Below the pieces are notes generated by a model, which was given only the letters and a program-made list of their open reading frames with translations, was not told the DNA's origin and searched no databases. DNA of 36,603 nt from Burkholderiaceae bacterium (lineage in GTDB: Bacteria; Pseudomonadota; Gammaproteobacteria; Burkholderiales; Burkholderiaceae), in contig CANHPL010000026.1 of assembly GCA_947462685.1 (NCBI GenBank), forward strand, positions 1 to 36,603, given 5' to 3'. Positions 19,291-28,637 of the stretch are shown one piece after another. Numbering within the stretch: position 1 is the stretch's first letter; every line of letters starts with the position of its first letter. The translations under genes and the position numbers were made by a program.

Positions 19291-19785
19291 CTAAGAAAGT
19301 TGTTTTTTCTTGATGCTCTTTTGCCTAGTTTTAACACGCTTGATTTGACCACCTGCGGCCACTCGCTCATTGCCTAAAACTTTTGTGGCGATTGCTTTGG
19401 GTCTTTTTTGAGGATTACGGGTAAACTTTTTCACCATCACAGTTCTTGGGGCGCCAAAACCATCTTCATTTCGAGTGGATTTTCGAGCGGAATTAGATGC
19501 ATTCTTCGTCAGATTAGGGCGATAGATGACCAAAAGTTTGCCGATATGTTGTACTTTAGCTGCACGAAGCTTGTGACACATCGTTTCATAGATTTCTAGT
19601 CTTACTTCTCTGTCGTCACCAAGAACTCTAATCTTGATAAGTTCATGGGAGCCAAGGGCTAATTCGGCTTCTTTTAACACGCCTGGTGTTAAACCATCGG
19701 TGCCGATCATCACAGTCGGTGAAATAGTATGTGCTTTTGAGCGTAAATCTGCTCGTGTAGTTGAATCAAGTTCTAAAATAGTCAT
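19291..19785 (-). CDS. yhbY: YhbY-family ribosome assembly RNA-binding protein (CRM domain)
   Basis: 164 residues. The first about 95 form the CRS1-YhbY domain (LRSKAHTISPTVMIGTDGLTPGVLKEAELAL ... ELIKIRVLGDD ... VQHIGKLLVIYRP), an IF3-like RNA-binding fold that associates with the pre-50S subunit. The remaining about 70 residues are a basic, disordered-looking tail (FTRNPQKRPKAIATK, KTRQKSIKKK) that the 97-residue E. coli protein lacks. It is divergent from rlmE, which acts on the same particle. GATAAT lies exactly six bases before the ATG, so the mRNA could start at or very near the start codon. Confidence 0.9.
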   Translation of the reverse strand: MTILELDSTTRADLRSKAHTISPTVMIGTDGLTPGVLKEAELALGSHELIKIRVLGDDREVRLEIYETMCHKLRAAKVQHIGKLLVIYRPNLTKNASNSARKSTRNEDGFGAPRTVMVKKFTRNPQKRPKAIATKVLGNERVAAGGQIKRVKTRQKSIKKKQLS

Positions 19786-19791
19786 AGATGT

Positions 19792-19797
19792 ATTATC
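19792..19797 (-). promoter_or_regulatory. Possible -10 element of yhbY (leaderless geometry)
   Basis: GATAAT on the minus strand, six bases before the yhbY ATG. No good -35 is seen at 16-18 bases. If used, transcription would begin at about the A of the ATG. Confidence 0.3.
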
Positions 19798-19838
19798 GCT
19801 GACTTAACCCTTAACAGAAAGAGTTTTTTATACCTATC

Positions 19839-20519
19839 GTGGCTAAAAATAAATTTAATAAAGATTGGCTGCAAGATCATCTTAATGATCCTTATGTAAA
19901 GATGGCTCAAAGGGAGGGTTATCGGGCTCGCGCGGCTTATAAACTAAAAGAAATTGATGAACAAGATCACCTAATTAAAGCTGGTATGACCATTGTTGAC
20001 TTGGGAAGCGCCCCTGGCAGTTGGAGCCAATATGCAAGAAACCGTTTAGTGGAATTAGGTAAAAATAATCCGAAAGTTGACTCGGGTAAACCGGATGGGA
20101 AAGTAGTTGCCATTGATTTATTACCGATGGAGGAAATTGCGGATGTCACTTTTCTGCTTGGAGACTTTAGAGAAGATGAGGTTTTGCGAGAATTAGAAAA
20201 AGCTATATTCCGAGAAGGCGACATTAGCCTACAAAAAGTTGATTTAGTTTTCTCTGATATGGCGCCAAACCTATCCGGCGTTGCTGTTGCCGATGCCGCT
20301 CGGATGGGTCATTTAGCCGAACTTGCACTAGAGTTCTCGAAAATGCATTTAAAAGAAGATGGCGCCTTATTGATAAAATGTTTTCATGGTAGTGGCTATA
20401 GTCAAATTGTGGAATCATTTAAGAAAGAATTTAAAGTTGTTGCCCCCAGAAAGCCTCTTGCTTCTCGAAATCGATCTGCAGAAACCTTTCTACTAGGGAG
20501 GTTTTTAAAACCCTCCTAA
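19839..20519 (+). CDS. rlmE: 23S rRNA (uridine-2'-O-)methyltransferase RlmE (FtsJ/RrmJ)
   Basis: 226 residues (E. coli 209). It methylates the 2'-O of U2552 in the 23S A-loop at a late stage of 50S assembly. The catalytic tetrad is intact: K35 ([10 protein letters not shown]), D140 ([11 protein letters not shown]), K180 ([11 protein letters not shown]) and E215 ([10 protein letters not shown]). The SAM motif is [14 protein letters not shown]. Compared with E. coli there are short insertions after the SAM motif ([13 protein letters not shown]) and before D140. The start is a GTG at 19839 without a strong ribosome binding site. ftsH follows, as in E. coli, but with 151 bases between that hold a separate promoter. 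Confidence 0.96.
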   Translation: MAKNKFNKDWLQDHLNDPYVKMAQREGYRARAAYKLKEIDEQDHLIKAGMTIVDLGSAPGSWSQYARNRLVELGKNNPKVDSGKPDGKVVAIDLLPMEEIADVTFLLGDFREDEVLRELEKAIFREGDISLQKVDLVFSDMAPNLSGVAVADAARMGHLAELALEFSKMHLKEDGALLIKCFHGSGYSQIVESFKKEFKVVAPRKPLASRNRSAETFLLGRFLKPS

Positions 20520-20547
20520 AGGTAATTTATCTAAGTTATTGTATTTA

Positions 20548-20576
20548 TTGACAAATGGTTTAAAAGAGTGAACAAT
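20548..20576 (+). promoter_or_regulatory. Probable ftsH promoter
   Basis: A perfect TTGACA (20548-20553) is followed 17 bases later by AACAAT (20571-20576, four of six matches). The resulting leader would be about 90 bases. A CTTGAAA at 20603-20609 resembles a sigma-32 -35, but no CCCCAT-type -10 follows, so a heat-shock promoter is not supported. Confidence 0.45.
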
Positions 20577-20670
20577 CGAAATTATTTATTTTTACTTAAG
20601 CACTTGAAAGTAAGGGGTAGTAGAATTATTTACTCTACATGTACCGAACAATTCGGATTTTGGAGATATT

Positions 20671-22551
20671 TTGAATAATCAAACGATGCAAAAAGTCGGC
20701 ATTTGGCTGATCGTGGCACTAGTTGTTTTTACTTTTTTTAAGCAGTTTGACAAGACTAGTTCACAAAATCAAGTCACTTACTCTCAGTTTATGGATGACG
20801 CCAAGGCTGGTAAGGTCAGACGTGTAGATGTGCAAGGACGAACTTTACAGGTTACTGCGGTTGACGGTAATCGTTACAACATTATTTCACCCGGTGATAT
20901 CTGGATGGTGGGTGATTTGATGAAGTACGGTGTGCAGGTCACAGGAAAGGCAGAGGACGAACCGAATCTTCTAGTATCTGCGTTGTATTACCTCGGACCA
21001 ACTTTGTTAATTATTGGTTTTTGGTTCTTTATGATGCGCCAAATGCAAGGTGGTGGAAAAGGCGGGGCTTTTTCTTTTGGCAAGTCTAAAGCAAGATTAA
21101 TTGATGAAAACAGTAATTCCGTTAACTTTGGTGACGTTGCCGGATGTGACGAGGCAAAATCTGAAGTTGCAGAATTGGTAGATTTTCTCAAAGATCCCAC
21201 CAAGTTTCAAAAACTAGGTGGTCGAATCCCACGCGGTGTTTTGTTAGTGGGACCTCCTGGAACGGGTAAGACTTTATTAGCAAGAGCAATTGCTGGAGAA
21301 GCTAAGGTTCCGTTCTTCGCAATTTCAGGATCTGATTTTGTGGAAATGTTTGTTGGTGTTGGTGCCGCGCGTGTTCGTGATATGTTTGAGAATGCCAAAA
21401 AACAAGCCCCATGTATTATTTTTATTGATGAAATTGATGCTGTGGGTCGTCATCGTGGTGCAGGTACGGGTGGTGGGAATGATGAAAGAGAACAGACATT
21501 AAATCAGATGTTGGTTGAAATGGATGGCTTTGAAGCAAATAGTGGTGTGATTGTTATTGCTGCAACCAATCGCTCAGATGTTCTCGATAAAGCACTCCTT
21601 AGACCAGGACGTTTTGATCGTCAAGTTTTTGTTGGTTTACCAGATATTCGAGGACGAGAGCAGATCATTAAAGTGCACATGCGTAAGGTACCGATTCATG
21701 CTGATGTTGATGCGGCGGTATTGGCCCGTGGTACACCAGGATTTTCAGGAGCAGATTTGGCTAATTTAGTGAATGAAGCTGCTTTATTTGCCGCAAGAAG
21801 AAACAAGCGCGCGGTTGATATGAGTGACTTTGAGGACGCTAAAGATAAAATTTATATGGGGCCTGAAAGAAAATCTGCAGTCATGCGTGAGGATGAGAGG
21901 CGCAACACGGCTTACCATGAGTCAGGGCACGCGGTAGTGGCTAAGTTGTTGCCAAAAGCCGACCCAGTTCATAAAGTGACTATCATGCCACGGGGCATGG
22001 CTTTAGGTGTTACTTGGCAACTTCCAGAGTTTGATCGCGTGAATTTATATAAAGATCGTATGTTGGAAGATTTGGCTATCCTTTTTGGTGGACGTGCTGC
22101 TGAAGAAGTTTTTTTGAACTCGATGAGTACTGGAGCTTCTAATGACTTTGAGCGTGCGACTAAGATGGCGCGTGATATGGTAACAAGATACGGGATGAGT
22201 GAATCATTGGGAACGATGGTGTATGTTGACACTGAGTCAGAGAGTATTTTTGGTCGCATGAATTCCAAAACAGTTTCTGAAGCAACTCAGCAAAAAGTAG
22301 ACGCTGAAATTCGTTCTTTAGTTGATACGCAATATGCACTTGCAAAACATTTACTTGAAACGAATCGTGACAAAGTAGAGTCCATGGTAGTTGCCCTATT
22401 GGAGTGGGAAACTATTGATGCAGATCAAGTCAATGACATTATGGCTGGTAACCCTCCTCGTCCGCCGAAAGTTGCGGATCCAGTAAATACGACAGGTGGA
22501 GATAGTAATTCTCCAACACCTAGCCAAGGTAGTGCACCAGCAACTGTTTAA
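20671..22551 (+). CDS. ftsH: ATP-dependent zinc metalloprotease FtsH
   Basis: 626 residues. Two transmembrane helices (about 7-25 and 105-125) flank a small periplasmic domain. The AAA+ module has Walker [13 protein letters not shown] (about 193-204), Walker [12 protein letters not shown] and the SRH block [10 protein letters not shown]. The zinc protease motif HESGH is at residues 416-420. FtsH extracts and degrades membrane proteins and some cytosolic regulators as a hexamer. The start is a TTG at 20671 with GGAG eight bases earlier in the leader. The C-terminal tail is Pro/Ser/Thr rich. The last base of its stop codon is the first base of the folP ATG (TAATG). Confidence 0.98.
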   Translation: MNNQTMQKVGIWLIVALVVFTFFKQFDKTSSQNQVTYSQFMDDAKAGKVRRVDVQGRTLQVTAVDGNRYNIISPGDIWMVGDLMKYGVQVTGKAEDEPNLLVSALYYLGPTLLIIGFWFFMMRQMQGGGKGGAFSFGKSKARLIDENSNSVNFGDVAGCDEAKSEVAELVDFLKDPTKFQKLGGRIPRGVLLVGPPGTGKTLLARAIAGEAKVPFFAISGSDFVEMFVGVGAARVRDMFENAKKQAPCIIFIDEIDAVGRHRGAGTGGGNDEREQTLNQMLVEMDGFEANSGVIVIAATNRSDVLDKALLRPGRFDRQVFVGLPDIRGREQIIKVHMRKVPIHADVDAAVLARGTPGFSGADLANLVNEAALFAARRNKRAVDMSDFEDAKDKIYMGPERKSAVMREDERRNTAYHESGHAVVAKLLPKADPVHKVTIMPRGMALGVTWQLPEFDRVNLYKDRMLEDLAILFGGRAAEEVFLNSMSTGASNDFERATKMARDMVTRYGMSESLGTMVYVDTESESIFGRMNSKTVSEATQQKVDAEIRSLVDTQYALAKHLLETNRDKVESMVVALLEWETIDADQVNDIMAGNPPRPPKVADPVNTTGGDSNSPTPSQGSAPATV

Positions 22552-23423
22552 TGATAGATTTACGCGTAATAAAGCCCACAGCATGGCGCTGTGGGCGTTT
22601 TTATTTCGACTGGGGACTTAGCCCCTCACCGATTGTCATGGGAATACTAAACGTTACCCCAGATTCATTTTCAGATGGCGGGAAGTATTTTGATCATGCT
22701 AAAGCCATCGACCATGCATTTCAGATGGTAGAGGACGGTGCAAAAATTATTGATCTGGGTGGCGAGTCGACAAAGCCGGGCGCAATTCCTATAAGTGCTC
22801 AAGAAGAGCAAGATCGAGTTTTACCTGTGCTAGAAAAACTACAGTCTGCTGGAGTCGCGTTGTCACTTGATTCCTATCAAGCACAAACGATGCAATATGC
22901 GTTAGAAATCGGAGTAGATATTTTGAACGATATCAGTGGGTTTCAAAGTGAAATGAATCTGGCTGTTGCTGCAGCGGCAAAGGATGTTGGATTATGTGTC
23001 ATGCACATGCAAAATACTCCACAAAACATGCAGGTCCAACCTCATTATGAAAATGTTATTCGAGAAGTAGGGCAGTTTTTAAATGAAAAAATACTGCAAT
23101 TATCTAGTTTAGGAATCAAGCCTGAACGGATTGCGATTGATCCTGGATTTGGCTTTGGAAAATCCACAGAACATAATTTAACCCTTTTACATCGCCTAGC
23201 TGAACTACCTTTAAGTGGCACTACGTTGCTCGTGGGATTATCCAGAAAAAAAACCTTAAGAAAGATATTGGGAGATAAAGAAATTGATCTTACGACAGCG
23301 AGTGTGGCTGCTGCGCTGTTAGCTGTAGAAAGAGGCGCACAAGTACTCCGCGTACATGATGTGAAACCTACTACTCAAGCAATTCAGGTTTGGAATGCAA
23401 TGCGTCAAGAGCACTTGGCTTGA
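22551..23423 (+). CDS. folP: Dihydropteroate synthase
   Basis: 290 residues. It condenses p-aminobenzoate with dihydropterin pyrophosphate in folate synthesis and is the sulfonamide target. Conserved loops are VMGILNVTPDSFSDGG, IDLGGESTKPGA, LSLDSYQ, DILNDISGF, VMHMQNTPQNM, DPGFGFGKSTEHN, LVGLSRKK and VHDVKPTTQA. The start at 22551 overlaps the ftsH stop and gives WRCGRFYFDW before the VMGIL block, which matches the CGRF-type N-terminus I recall in relatives; the only later in-frame ATG (22638) would remove it. Codons 8-19 contain a complete intrinsic terminator, so translation and termination compete here. glmM follows after 19 bases. Confidence 0.95.
   Translation: MIDLRVIKPTAWRCGRFYFDWGLSPSPIVMGILNVTPDSFSDGGKYFDHAKAIDHAFQMVEDGAKIIDLGGESTKPGAIPISAQEEQDRVLPVLEKLQSAGVALSLDSYQAQTMQYALEIGVDILNDISGFQSEMNLAVAAAAKDVGLCVMHMQNTPQNMQVQPHYENVIREVGQFLNEKILQLSSLGIKPERIAIDPGFGFGKSTEHNLTLLHRLAELPLSGTTLLVGLSRKKTLRKILGDKEIDLTTASVAAALLAVERGAQVLRVHDVKPTTQAIQVWNAMRQEHLA
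22574..22606 (+). terminator. Intrinsic terminator after ftsH, inside the folP reading frame
   Basis: GCCCACAGC (22574-22582) and GCTGTGGGC (22588-22596) form a perfect nine-pair, GC-rich stem with a five-base loop, followed by GTTTTTATTT. It starts 23 bases after the ftsH stop but lies within folP codons 8-19. A smaller GGGG/CCCC stem (22612-22625) follows immediately. Confidence 0.85.
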
Positions 23424-23442
23424 TTCATACTAAAATCAAATA

Positions 23443-24795
23443 ATGAACAGAAAATATTTTGGTACCGATGGTATTCGTGGTGAAGTGGGGATAGCGCCTA
23501 TTACTCCCGACTTTGTAATGAGATTAGGTTATGCCGCGGGTAAAGTCTTTGCAAATCTAGGTGGTGGCCATGGACGTGCGACTGTACTTATTGGTAAAGA
23601 TACCCGTATTTCAGGATATATGCTTGAATCTGCTTTAGAGGCTGGTTTTACTGCAGCAGGTGTTGATGTCGTTTTATGTGGACCAATACCAACTCCTGGT
23701 GTTGCGTATCTCACTCGAGCCTTGCGCTTATCCGCAGGCGTAGTGATTTCAGCATCGCATAATCCTTATCAAGATAACGGGATTAAATTTTTCTCAGCGG
23801 ATGGGGATAAATTGCCCGATGCAATTGAGAATCGAATTGAGAGTATGTTGGAGGAGCCATTTATATGCACTTCATCGATGGAAATGGGTAAGGTTCGTCG
23901 ACTAGATGATGCTGCTGGTCGTTATATTGAATTTTGTAAAAGCACCTTCCCGAATCAATTTGATTTACACAGCCTTAAGCTTGTTGTGGACTGCGCTCAT
24001 GGTGCTGCATACCATATTGCCCCCAATGTTTTTCATGAACTAGGGGCAGAGATTATTGCCATAGGTAATCAACCTAATGGTATGAATATCAATGATGGTG
24101 TTGGTGCAACAGCTCCACAAGCGTGTATATCCGCAGTCAAAGCCTCGGGCGCGGATTACGGAATAGCACTCGATGGAGACGCTGATCGCTTACAAATAGT
24201 TGATGCACAAGGGCATTTATTTAACGGTGATGAATTATTGTATTTAGTCGCCAAAGATCGTATTGAGTCTGGTAAAGAGGTTCGCGGGGCGGTAGGAACC
24301 TTGATGACCAACTTTGCCATTGAAAAAGCTTTTCAGGAACTGGGAGTGCCATTTGAAAGGGCTGCGGTTGGTGATCGGTACGTATTAGAAAAATTAAAGC
24401 AGCATGATTGGATGATGGGAGGTGAAAGCTCTGGACACCTTATTTTCTTAGATAAGCATACAACCGGGGACGGTATTGTTGCCGCATTGCAGGTTTTAGC
24501 CACGATCCTTCGTAGCGGTAAGGGAATAAGCGAAAGATTGTTGAATGTGCAGATGTATCCTCAGATATTGATTAATGTTCGTTATAAAAAGCCTTATGAC
24601 TGGCAAAATGATCAATATTTAAAAAATATCCAGCAGGAAGTGGTTAACGAATTAGGGGCAAATGGGCGAGTTTTGGTGCGGGCTTCTGGGACTGAACCGG
24701 TTTTACGGGTCATGGTAGAAGCGAAAACCTCGGATATTGCAAAATCTTTTGCAGAGAAAATCGCTAAGCAAATCCCCGTTGACTCATTAATTTAG
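23443..24795 (+). CDS. glmM: Phosphoglucosamine mutase
   Basis: 450 residues (E. coli 445). It interconverts glucosamine-6-phosphate and glucosamine-1-phosphate on the path to UDP-GlcNAc for peptidoglycan and lipid A. The N-terminus [10 protein letters not shown] is typical. The phosphoserine loop [17 protein letters not shown] puts the active serine at residue 105. The metal site is [10 protein letters not shown], the sugar-binding loop is GGESSGHLI, and the C-terminal phosphate loop is [15 protein letters not shown]. It follows folP as in many proteobacteria. The ribosome binding site is weak. No terminator is visible between glmM and pstS. Confidence 0.97.
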   Translation: MNRKYFGTDGIRGEVGIAPITPDFVMRLGYAAGKVFANLGGGHGRATVLIGKDTRISGYMLESALEAGFTAAGVDVVLCGPIPTPGVAYLTRALRLSAGVVISASHNPYQDNGIKFFSADGDKLPDAIENRIESMLEEPFICTSSMEMGKVRRLDDAAGRYIEFCKSTFPNQFDLHSLKLVVDCAHGAAYHIAPNVFHELGAEIIAIGNQPNGMNINDGVGATAPQACISAVKASGADYGIALDGDADRLQIVDAQGHLFNGDELLYLVAKDRIESGKEVRGAVGTLMTNFAIEKAFQELGVPFERAAVGDRYVLEKLKQHDWMMGGESSGHLIFLDKHTTGDGIVAALQVLATILRSGKGISERLLNVQMYPQILINVRYKKPYDWQNDQYLKNIQQEVVNELGANGRVLVRASGTEPVLRVMVEAKTSDIAKSFAEKIAKQIPVDSLI

Positions 24796-24841
24796 TAAGT
24801 TTTTTAATCATTTTTGTTCAATAAGGTGACAAATCACGATT

Positions 24842-24880
24842 CTGTCATATTTCCCTCACATTCAAGTATTAAAGTATTAA
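24842..24880 (+). promoter_or_regulatory. Pho box and promoter of pstS
   Basis: CTGTCAT (24842-24848), four bases ATTT, then CCCTCAC (24853-24859) match the 7-4-7 PhoB direct-repeat pattern in 12 of 14 positions. A further degenerate AAATCAC occurs 11 bases upstream. Candidate -10 elements downstream are TATTAA at 24867 or 24875. There is no sigma-70 -35 sequence, as expected for a PhoB-activated promoter. Confidence 0.8.
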
Positions 24881-24913
24881 TTGGTCATATGACTTTCAAT
24901 CAACGAGGACAAA

Positions 24914-25939
24914 ATGCGTAATAAATTTCTTAAATTAGCTTTAGTTGGGGCATTCGTTTCTTTAGCAATCAACGCAATGGCTATAGATGTTACGGGTGCA
25001 GGCGCTTCTTTCCCAGCTCCAGTTTATTCAAAATGGGCTGAAGAATATCAAAAAATCACTAAGAACAAAGTGAACTACGCTTCTATTGGTTCTTCAGGTG
25101 GTATCAAGCAAATTCGTGAAAAAACAGTTGATTTTGGCGCAACTGACAATCCATTAAAAGGTGCTGATCTAGAAAAAGATGGCATGGTTCAATTCCCTGC
25201 AGTTATCGGTGGCGTAGTTGCTGTTGTTAATTTGCCTGGTTTTGCTCCTGGCGAATTAAAAATAGACGGTGACATATTGGCTGCTGTGTTCAGGGGTGAT
25301 ATTACGAATTGGGATGCGCCACAAATTGCAGCGCTTAACCCAGGTAAAAAATTACCTAATCAAGCAATCACTGTCATAACACGTTCAGACGGTTCAGGAA
25401 CAACTGCGGTATTTACTGATTATTTGTCTAAAGTAAGTAAATTATGGGCCGATAGCGTTGGACAAGGTGCTACTGTCAAGTGGCCTGCTGAATCTAACGT
25501 TGGCGGTAAAGGCAATGAAGGTGTTTCAGCGAATGTAACTCGTGTAAAAGGTTCAATTGGCTATGTTGAGTATGCTTTTGCCAAGTTGAACAAAATGACA
25601 ACATTGCAGTTGAAAAATGCTGATGGTAAATATGTTTCACCAAGCATCGATTCATTTAAAGCTGCTGCTGCTGGTGCAAACTGGTCTTCAGTTCCTGGTA
25701 TGGGTATCTCCATGACAAATCAGCCTGGTGCAGCATCATGGCCAATCGCTGCTGCATCTTTCATCCTCATGTACAAGAACCCAGTAAGCAAAGAAAAGTC
25801 TAATGAAGCCCTTAAGTTCTTTGAGTGGGCATTTAATAAAGAAGGCGACAAGATTGCTTCTGATCTTGAGTATGTTCCATTGCCTCCGTCTGTTACAGAT
25901 ATGATTGCCAAGAATGTTTGGAGCCAAATCTCTAAGTAA
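24914..25939 (+). CDS. pstS: Phosphate ABC transporter substrate-binding protein
   Basis: 341 residues. A cleavable signal peptide ends near AINAMA (about residue 23), giving a periplasmic protein. Phosphate-binding signatures are visible: VTGAGASFPAPVYSKW, YASIGSSGGIKQI, VDFGATDNPL and ITRSDGSGTTAVFTDYL. The protein captures inorganic phosphate and delivers it to PstCA. AGGA seven bases or so before the ATG is a good ribosome binding site. The gene is headed by a Pho box and followed by a stable hairpin before pstC. Confidence 0.98.
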   Translation: MRNKFLKLALVGAFVSLAINAMAIDVTGAGASFPAPVYSKWAEEYQKITKNKVNYASIGSSGGIKQIREKTVDFGATDNPLKGADLEKDGMVQFPAVIGGVVAVVNLPGFAPGELKIDGDILAAVFRGDITNWDAPQIAALNPGKKLPNQAITVITRSDGSGTTAVFTDYLSKVSKLWADSVGQGATVKWPAESNVGGKGNEGVSANVTRVKGSIGYVEYAFAKLNKMTTLQLKNADGKYVSPSIDSFKAAAAGANWSSVPGMGISMTNQPGAASWPIAAASFILMYKNPVSKEKSNEALKFFEWAFNKEGDKIASDLEYVPLPPSVTDMIAKNVWSQISK

Positions 25940-25950
25940 TTGATGGTATT

Positions 25951-25974
25951 TACACCCCGGCTATCTGGGGTGTA
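25951..25974 (+). promoter_or_regulatory. Intergenic hairpin between pstS and pstC
   Basis: TACACCCC (25951-25958) pairs perfectly with GGGGTGTA (25967-25974) around an eight-base loop. No T tract follows, so it is more likely to protect the pstS message from 3' decay, or to cause partial termination, than to be a full terminator. Confidence 0.65.
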
Positions 25975-25995
25975 TCTCCCTAATAACAGCTTTTA

Positions 25996-26994
25996 ATGGA
26001 AAATAAAATGACTAGTATGTCCTCAGGAATACAACTCACGCCTGAGATGGCAAAAATTGTACGTAATCAAAAGATGCAAGATTTTCTTTTTCATAAAGTA
26101 ACTCTCTTTTTCGCATCTCTCGTATTGATTGTTTTAGCTGGAATTCTAATTTCTTTGGTCGTAACCTCTTGGCCGGCTTTGAAAGAATTTGGTCCAGGAT
26201 TTTTCTTCAGCTCTGAATGGGACGTGGTTAATCAAAAATTTGGTGGATTAACTTCTATTTACGGAACTTTAGTCACAGCAACTTTAGCCCTTTTGATTGC
26301 TGTGCCCCTCAGTTTTGGTATTGCAGTATTTTTGACAGAAATGTGCCCTAATTGGTTGCGCCGCCCACTTGGAACTGCTGTCGAATTACTCGCCGCTGTA
26401 CCTTCGATTATTTACGGTATGTTTGGTTTATTCGTCTTTGCACCATTGTTTGCTACTTACGCGCAACCTTTTTTGACAGATACTTTCGGACAAGTCCCTA
26501 TTATTGGAGCGTTATTTCAAGGAGCGCCTAACGGGATTGGATTATTGTGCGCCTCTTTAATTTTGGCGTTTATGGTTGTGCCGTTCATTACTTCGGTGAT
26601 GCGTGACGTATTTGAGATTGTGCCGCCCGTATTAAAAGAGTCGGCTTACGGCATTGGTTGCACCACGTGGGAGGTTGTGACACGCATCGTTTTGCCATAC
26701 ACACAGGCTGGTGTGGTTGGGGGAATCATGTTGGGACTTGGACGCGCTCTCGGTGAAACGATGGCGGTTACATTTGTGATTGGTAATGCGCACCGTATAC
26801 GTGCTTCCTTATTTTCACCAGGCTCATCAATTGCTTCCACACTCGCAAACGAGTTTGGTGAGGCAGAGCCGGGCTTACATTACGCTTCATTATTTGCTTT
26901 AGGCTTAGCACTCTTCATTATCACCTTCATAGTACTCTCGGTTGCGAAGTTGATGCTTGCAAGAATGGAAAAACAAAAGGGAGCGAAGAGTTAA
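25996..26994 (+). CDS. pstC: Phosphate ABC transporter permease PstC
   Basis: 332 residues with about six transmembrane helices, the first at about residues 36-57. The binding-protein-dependent transport motif is [29 protein letters not shown], ending in [10 protein letters not shown], the EAA loop that contacts PstB. A pre-domain ([19 protein letters not shown]) typical of PstC lies between helices 1 and 2. Two starts are possible: ATG 25996 and ATG 26008; GGA at 25998-26000 could serve the second as ribosome binding site. It forms the membrane channel with PstA, whose start is three bases past the stop. Confidence 0.97.
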   Translation: MENKMTSMSSGIQLTPEMAKIVRNQKMQDFLFHKVTLFFASLVLIVLAGILISLVVTSWPALKEFGPGFFFSSEWDVVNQKFGGLTSIYGTLVTATLALLIAVPLSFGIAVFLTEMCPNWLRRPLGTAVELLAAVPSIIYGMFGLFVFAPLFATYAQPFLTDTFGQVPIIGALFQGAPNGIGLLCASLILAFMVVPFITSVMRDVFEIVPPVLKESAYGIGCTTWEVVTRIVLPYTQAGVVGGIMLGLGRALGETMAVTFVIGNAHRIRASLFSPGSSIASTLANEFGEAEPGLHYASLFALGLALFIITFIVLSVAKLMLARMEKQKGAKS

Positions 26995-26997
26995 TTT

Positions 26998-27840
26998 ATG
27001 GATATCGGAATCTACAACAGAAGGAAGCGCACAAACAAGATTGGGTTAACCCTGTCAATGGTTGCAATGACTCTTGGAATGGTTGTACTTTTATGGATTT
27101 TATTCATTCTATTTTCAAAAGGTTTTGCGGCGCTGAGTGGTAATTTTTTCACCCAAAGTACTCCAGCTGCCGGGTCCGAAGGTGGTGGACTTGCAAATGC
27201 CATCGTTGGGTCGCTTATGATGGTTGCGTCATGTACTTTGATTAGCACGCCGATTGGCGTTTTAGCCGGTATATTTATGGCTGAATATGGTGACCGAAGC
27301 AAGATTGCTTCAATCACACGCTTCGTGACTGACATTATGTTGTCAGCGCCATCGATTGTGATTGGCCTTTTCGTATATGCGATCTTAGTTGCTCAGGTGA
27401 AGCATTTTTCTGGTTGGGCAGGAACAATGGCCTTATCCTTGCTTGCCGTTCCTGTCATCTTGAAAACTACTGAAAACATGCTTCGCTTGGTTCCGGGAAC
27501 CTTACGTGAAGCAGCCTATGCTTTAGGTGCCCCCAAGTGGAAAGTTTCTTTTTCAGTCATCTTAAGAGCTGCAAAAAGTGGTGTGATGACAGGTATTTTA
27601 TTAGCCATAGCACGCGTTAGTGGTGAAACGGCACCTTTACTATTTACTGCACTTAACAACCAGTTTTTTAGTACTGACATGAACAAGCCGATGGCTAATT
27701 TACCAGTTGTGATTTATCAATTCGCCTTGAGTCCTTATGAAAACTGGGTAAATTTGGCTTGGGGTGGTGCACTACTTATTACTTTAACTGTTTTGGGCTT
27801 GAATGTTCTTGCCCGCGTATTTTTTAGAGAGAAATCATGA
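26998..27840 (+). CDS. pstA: Phosphate ABC transporter permease PstA
   Basis: 280 residues, six predicted transmembrane segments. The EAA-type loop is [47 protein letters not shown], characteristic of PstA. The [24 protein letters not shown] segment after the first helix is also typical. It pairs with PstC in the inner membrane. The stop overlaps the pstB start (ATGA), which points to coupled translation of permease and ATPase. Confidence 0.97.
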   Translation: MDIGIYNRRKRTNKIGLTLSMVAMTLGMVVLLWILFILFSKGFAALSGNFFTQSTPAAGSEGGGLANAIVGSLMMVASCTLISTPIGVLAGIFMAEYGDRSKIASITRFVTDIMLSAPSIVIGLFVYAILVAQVKHFSGWAGTMALSLLAVPVILKTTENMLRLVPGTLREAAYALGAPKWKVSFSVILRAAKSGVMTGILLAIARVSGETAPLLFTALNNQFFSTDMNKPMANLPVVIYQFALSPYENWVNLAWGGALLITLTVLGLNVLARVFFREKS

Positions 27841-28613
27841 CGCTAGACACATCTAATTTAAAAAACGCCATTGAAGTTCGTGATTTGGATTTCTATTATG
27901 GAAAATTTAAAGGCCTTAAAAGCATTAATTTGAACATCGCAGAAAACAAAGTAACTGCTTTTATTGGACCTTCAGGTTGCGGTAAATCCACACTATTACG
28001 CACATTTAATCGCATGTATGATTTATATCCCGGACAGCGTGCGGAAGGCGAAATTAATCTATACGGTGAAAACATTCTAGATAAAGATCGTGATCTCAAT
28101 TTGTTACGCTCCAAGGTCGGTATGATTTTCCAAAAGCCTACGCCGTTCCCAATGTCAATTTATGACAATATTGCCTTTGGTGTGAAGTTGTATGAAAACC
28201 TAAACAAAGCGGACATGGATGAGCGTGTCGAGTGGGCTTTAAATAAAGCCGCTTTGTGGAATGAAGCCAAAGATAAGCTGAACCAGAGTGGATTATCTTT
28301 ATCCGGTGGACAGCAACAACGTTTATGTATTGCTAGGGGAGTCGCTGTGAAGCCTTCCGTTCTTTTACTAGACGAGCCTACTTCTGCCCTTGACCCAATT
28401 TCAACAGGTAAAGTTGAAGAGTTGGTGCATGAATTAAAAAATGACTATACAGTTGTAATCGTAACGCATAACATGCAACAAGCTGCTCGTGTTTCTGACT
28501 TTACAGCATTTATGTATCTTGGGGAATTAATTGAATTTAATGAAACAAAGCAAATTTTCTTAAAGCCAGATCGTAAGGAAACAGAAGATTACATTACTGG
28601 TCGTTTTGGTTAA
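27837..28613 (+). CDS. pstB: Phosphate ABC transporter ATP-binding protein
   Basis: 258 residues. Walker A is GPSGCGKST (residues 44-52), the ABC signature [14 protein letters not shown] is near 155, Walker B is [12 protein letters not shown] near 175, and the switch histidine is in [13 protein letters not shown]. PstB-specific features include the [19 protein letters not shown] insertion and the [20 protein letters not shown]-loop. It powers phosphate import through PstCA and, with PhoU, relays transport state to PhoR. phoU starts 25 bases later with its own GGA ribosome binding site. Confidence 0.98.
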   Translation: MTLDTSNLKNAIEVRDLDFYYGKFKGLKSINLNIAENKVTAFIGPSGCGKSTLLRTFNRMYDLYPGQRAEGEINLYGENILDKDRDLNLLRSKVGMIFQKPTPFPMSIYDNIAFGVKLYENLNKADMDERVEWALNKAALWNEAKDKLNQSGLSLSGGQQQRLCIARGVAVKPSVLLLDEPTSALDPISTGKVEELVHELKNDYTVVIVTHNMQQAARVSDFTAFMYLGELIEFNETKQIFLKPDRKETEDYITGRFG

Positions 28614-28637
28614 TTTATTACGTATATAGGAAAAAAA

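Noticed and set aside
20603..20626. CTTGAAA as a heat-shock (sigma-32) promoter of ftsH
   Set aside because: No CCCCAT-like -10 lies at the required distance; only a TAGAAT 11 bases away, which is too close.
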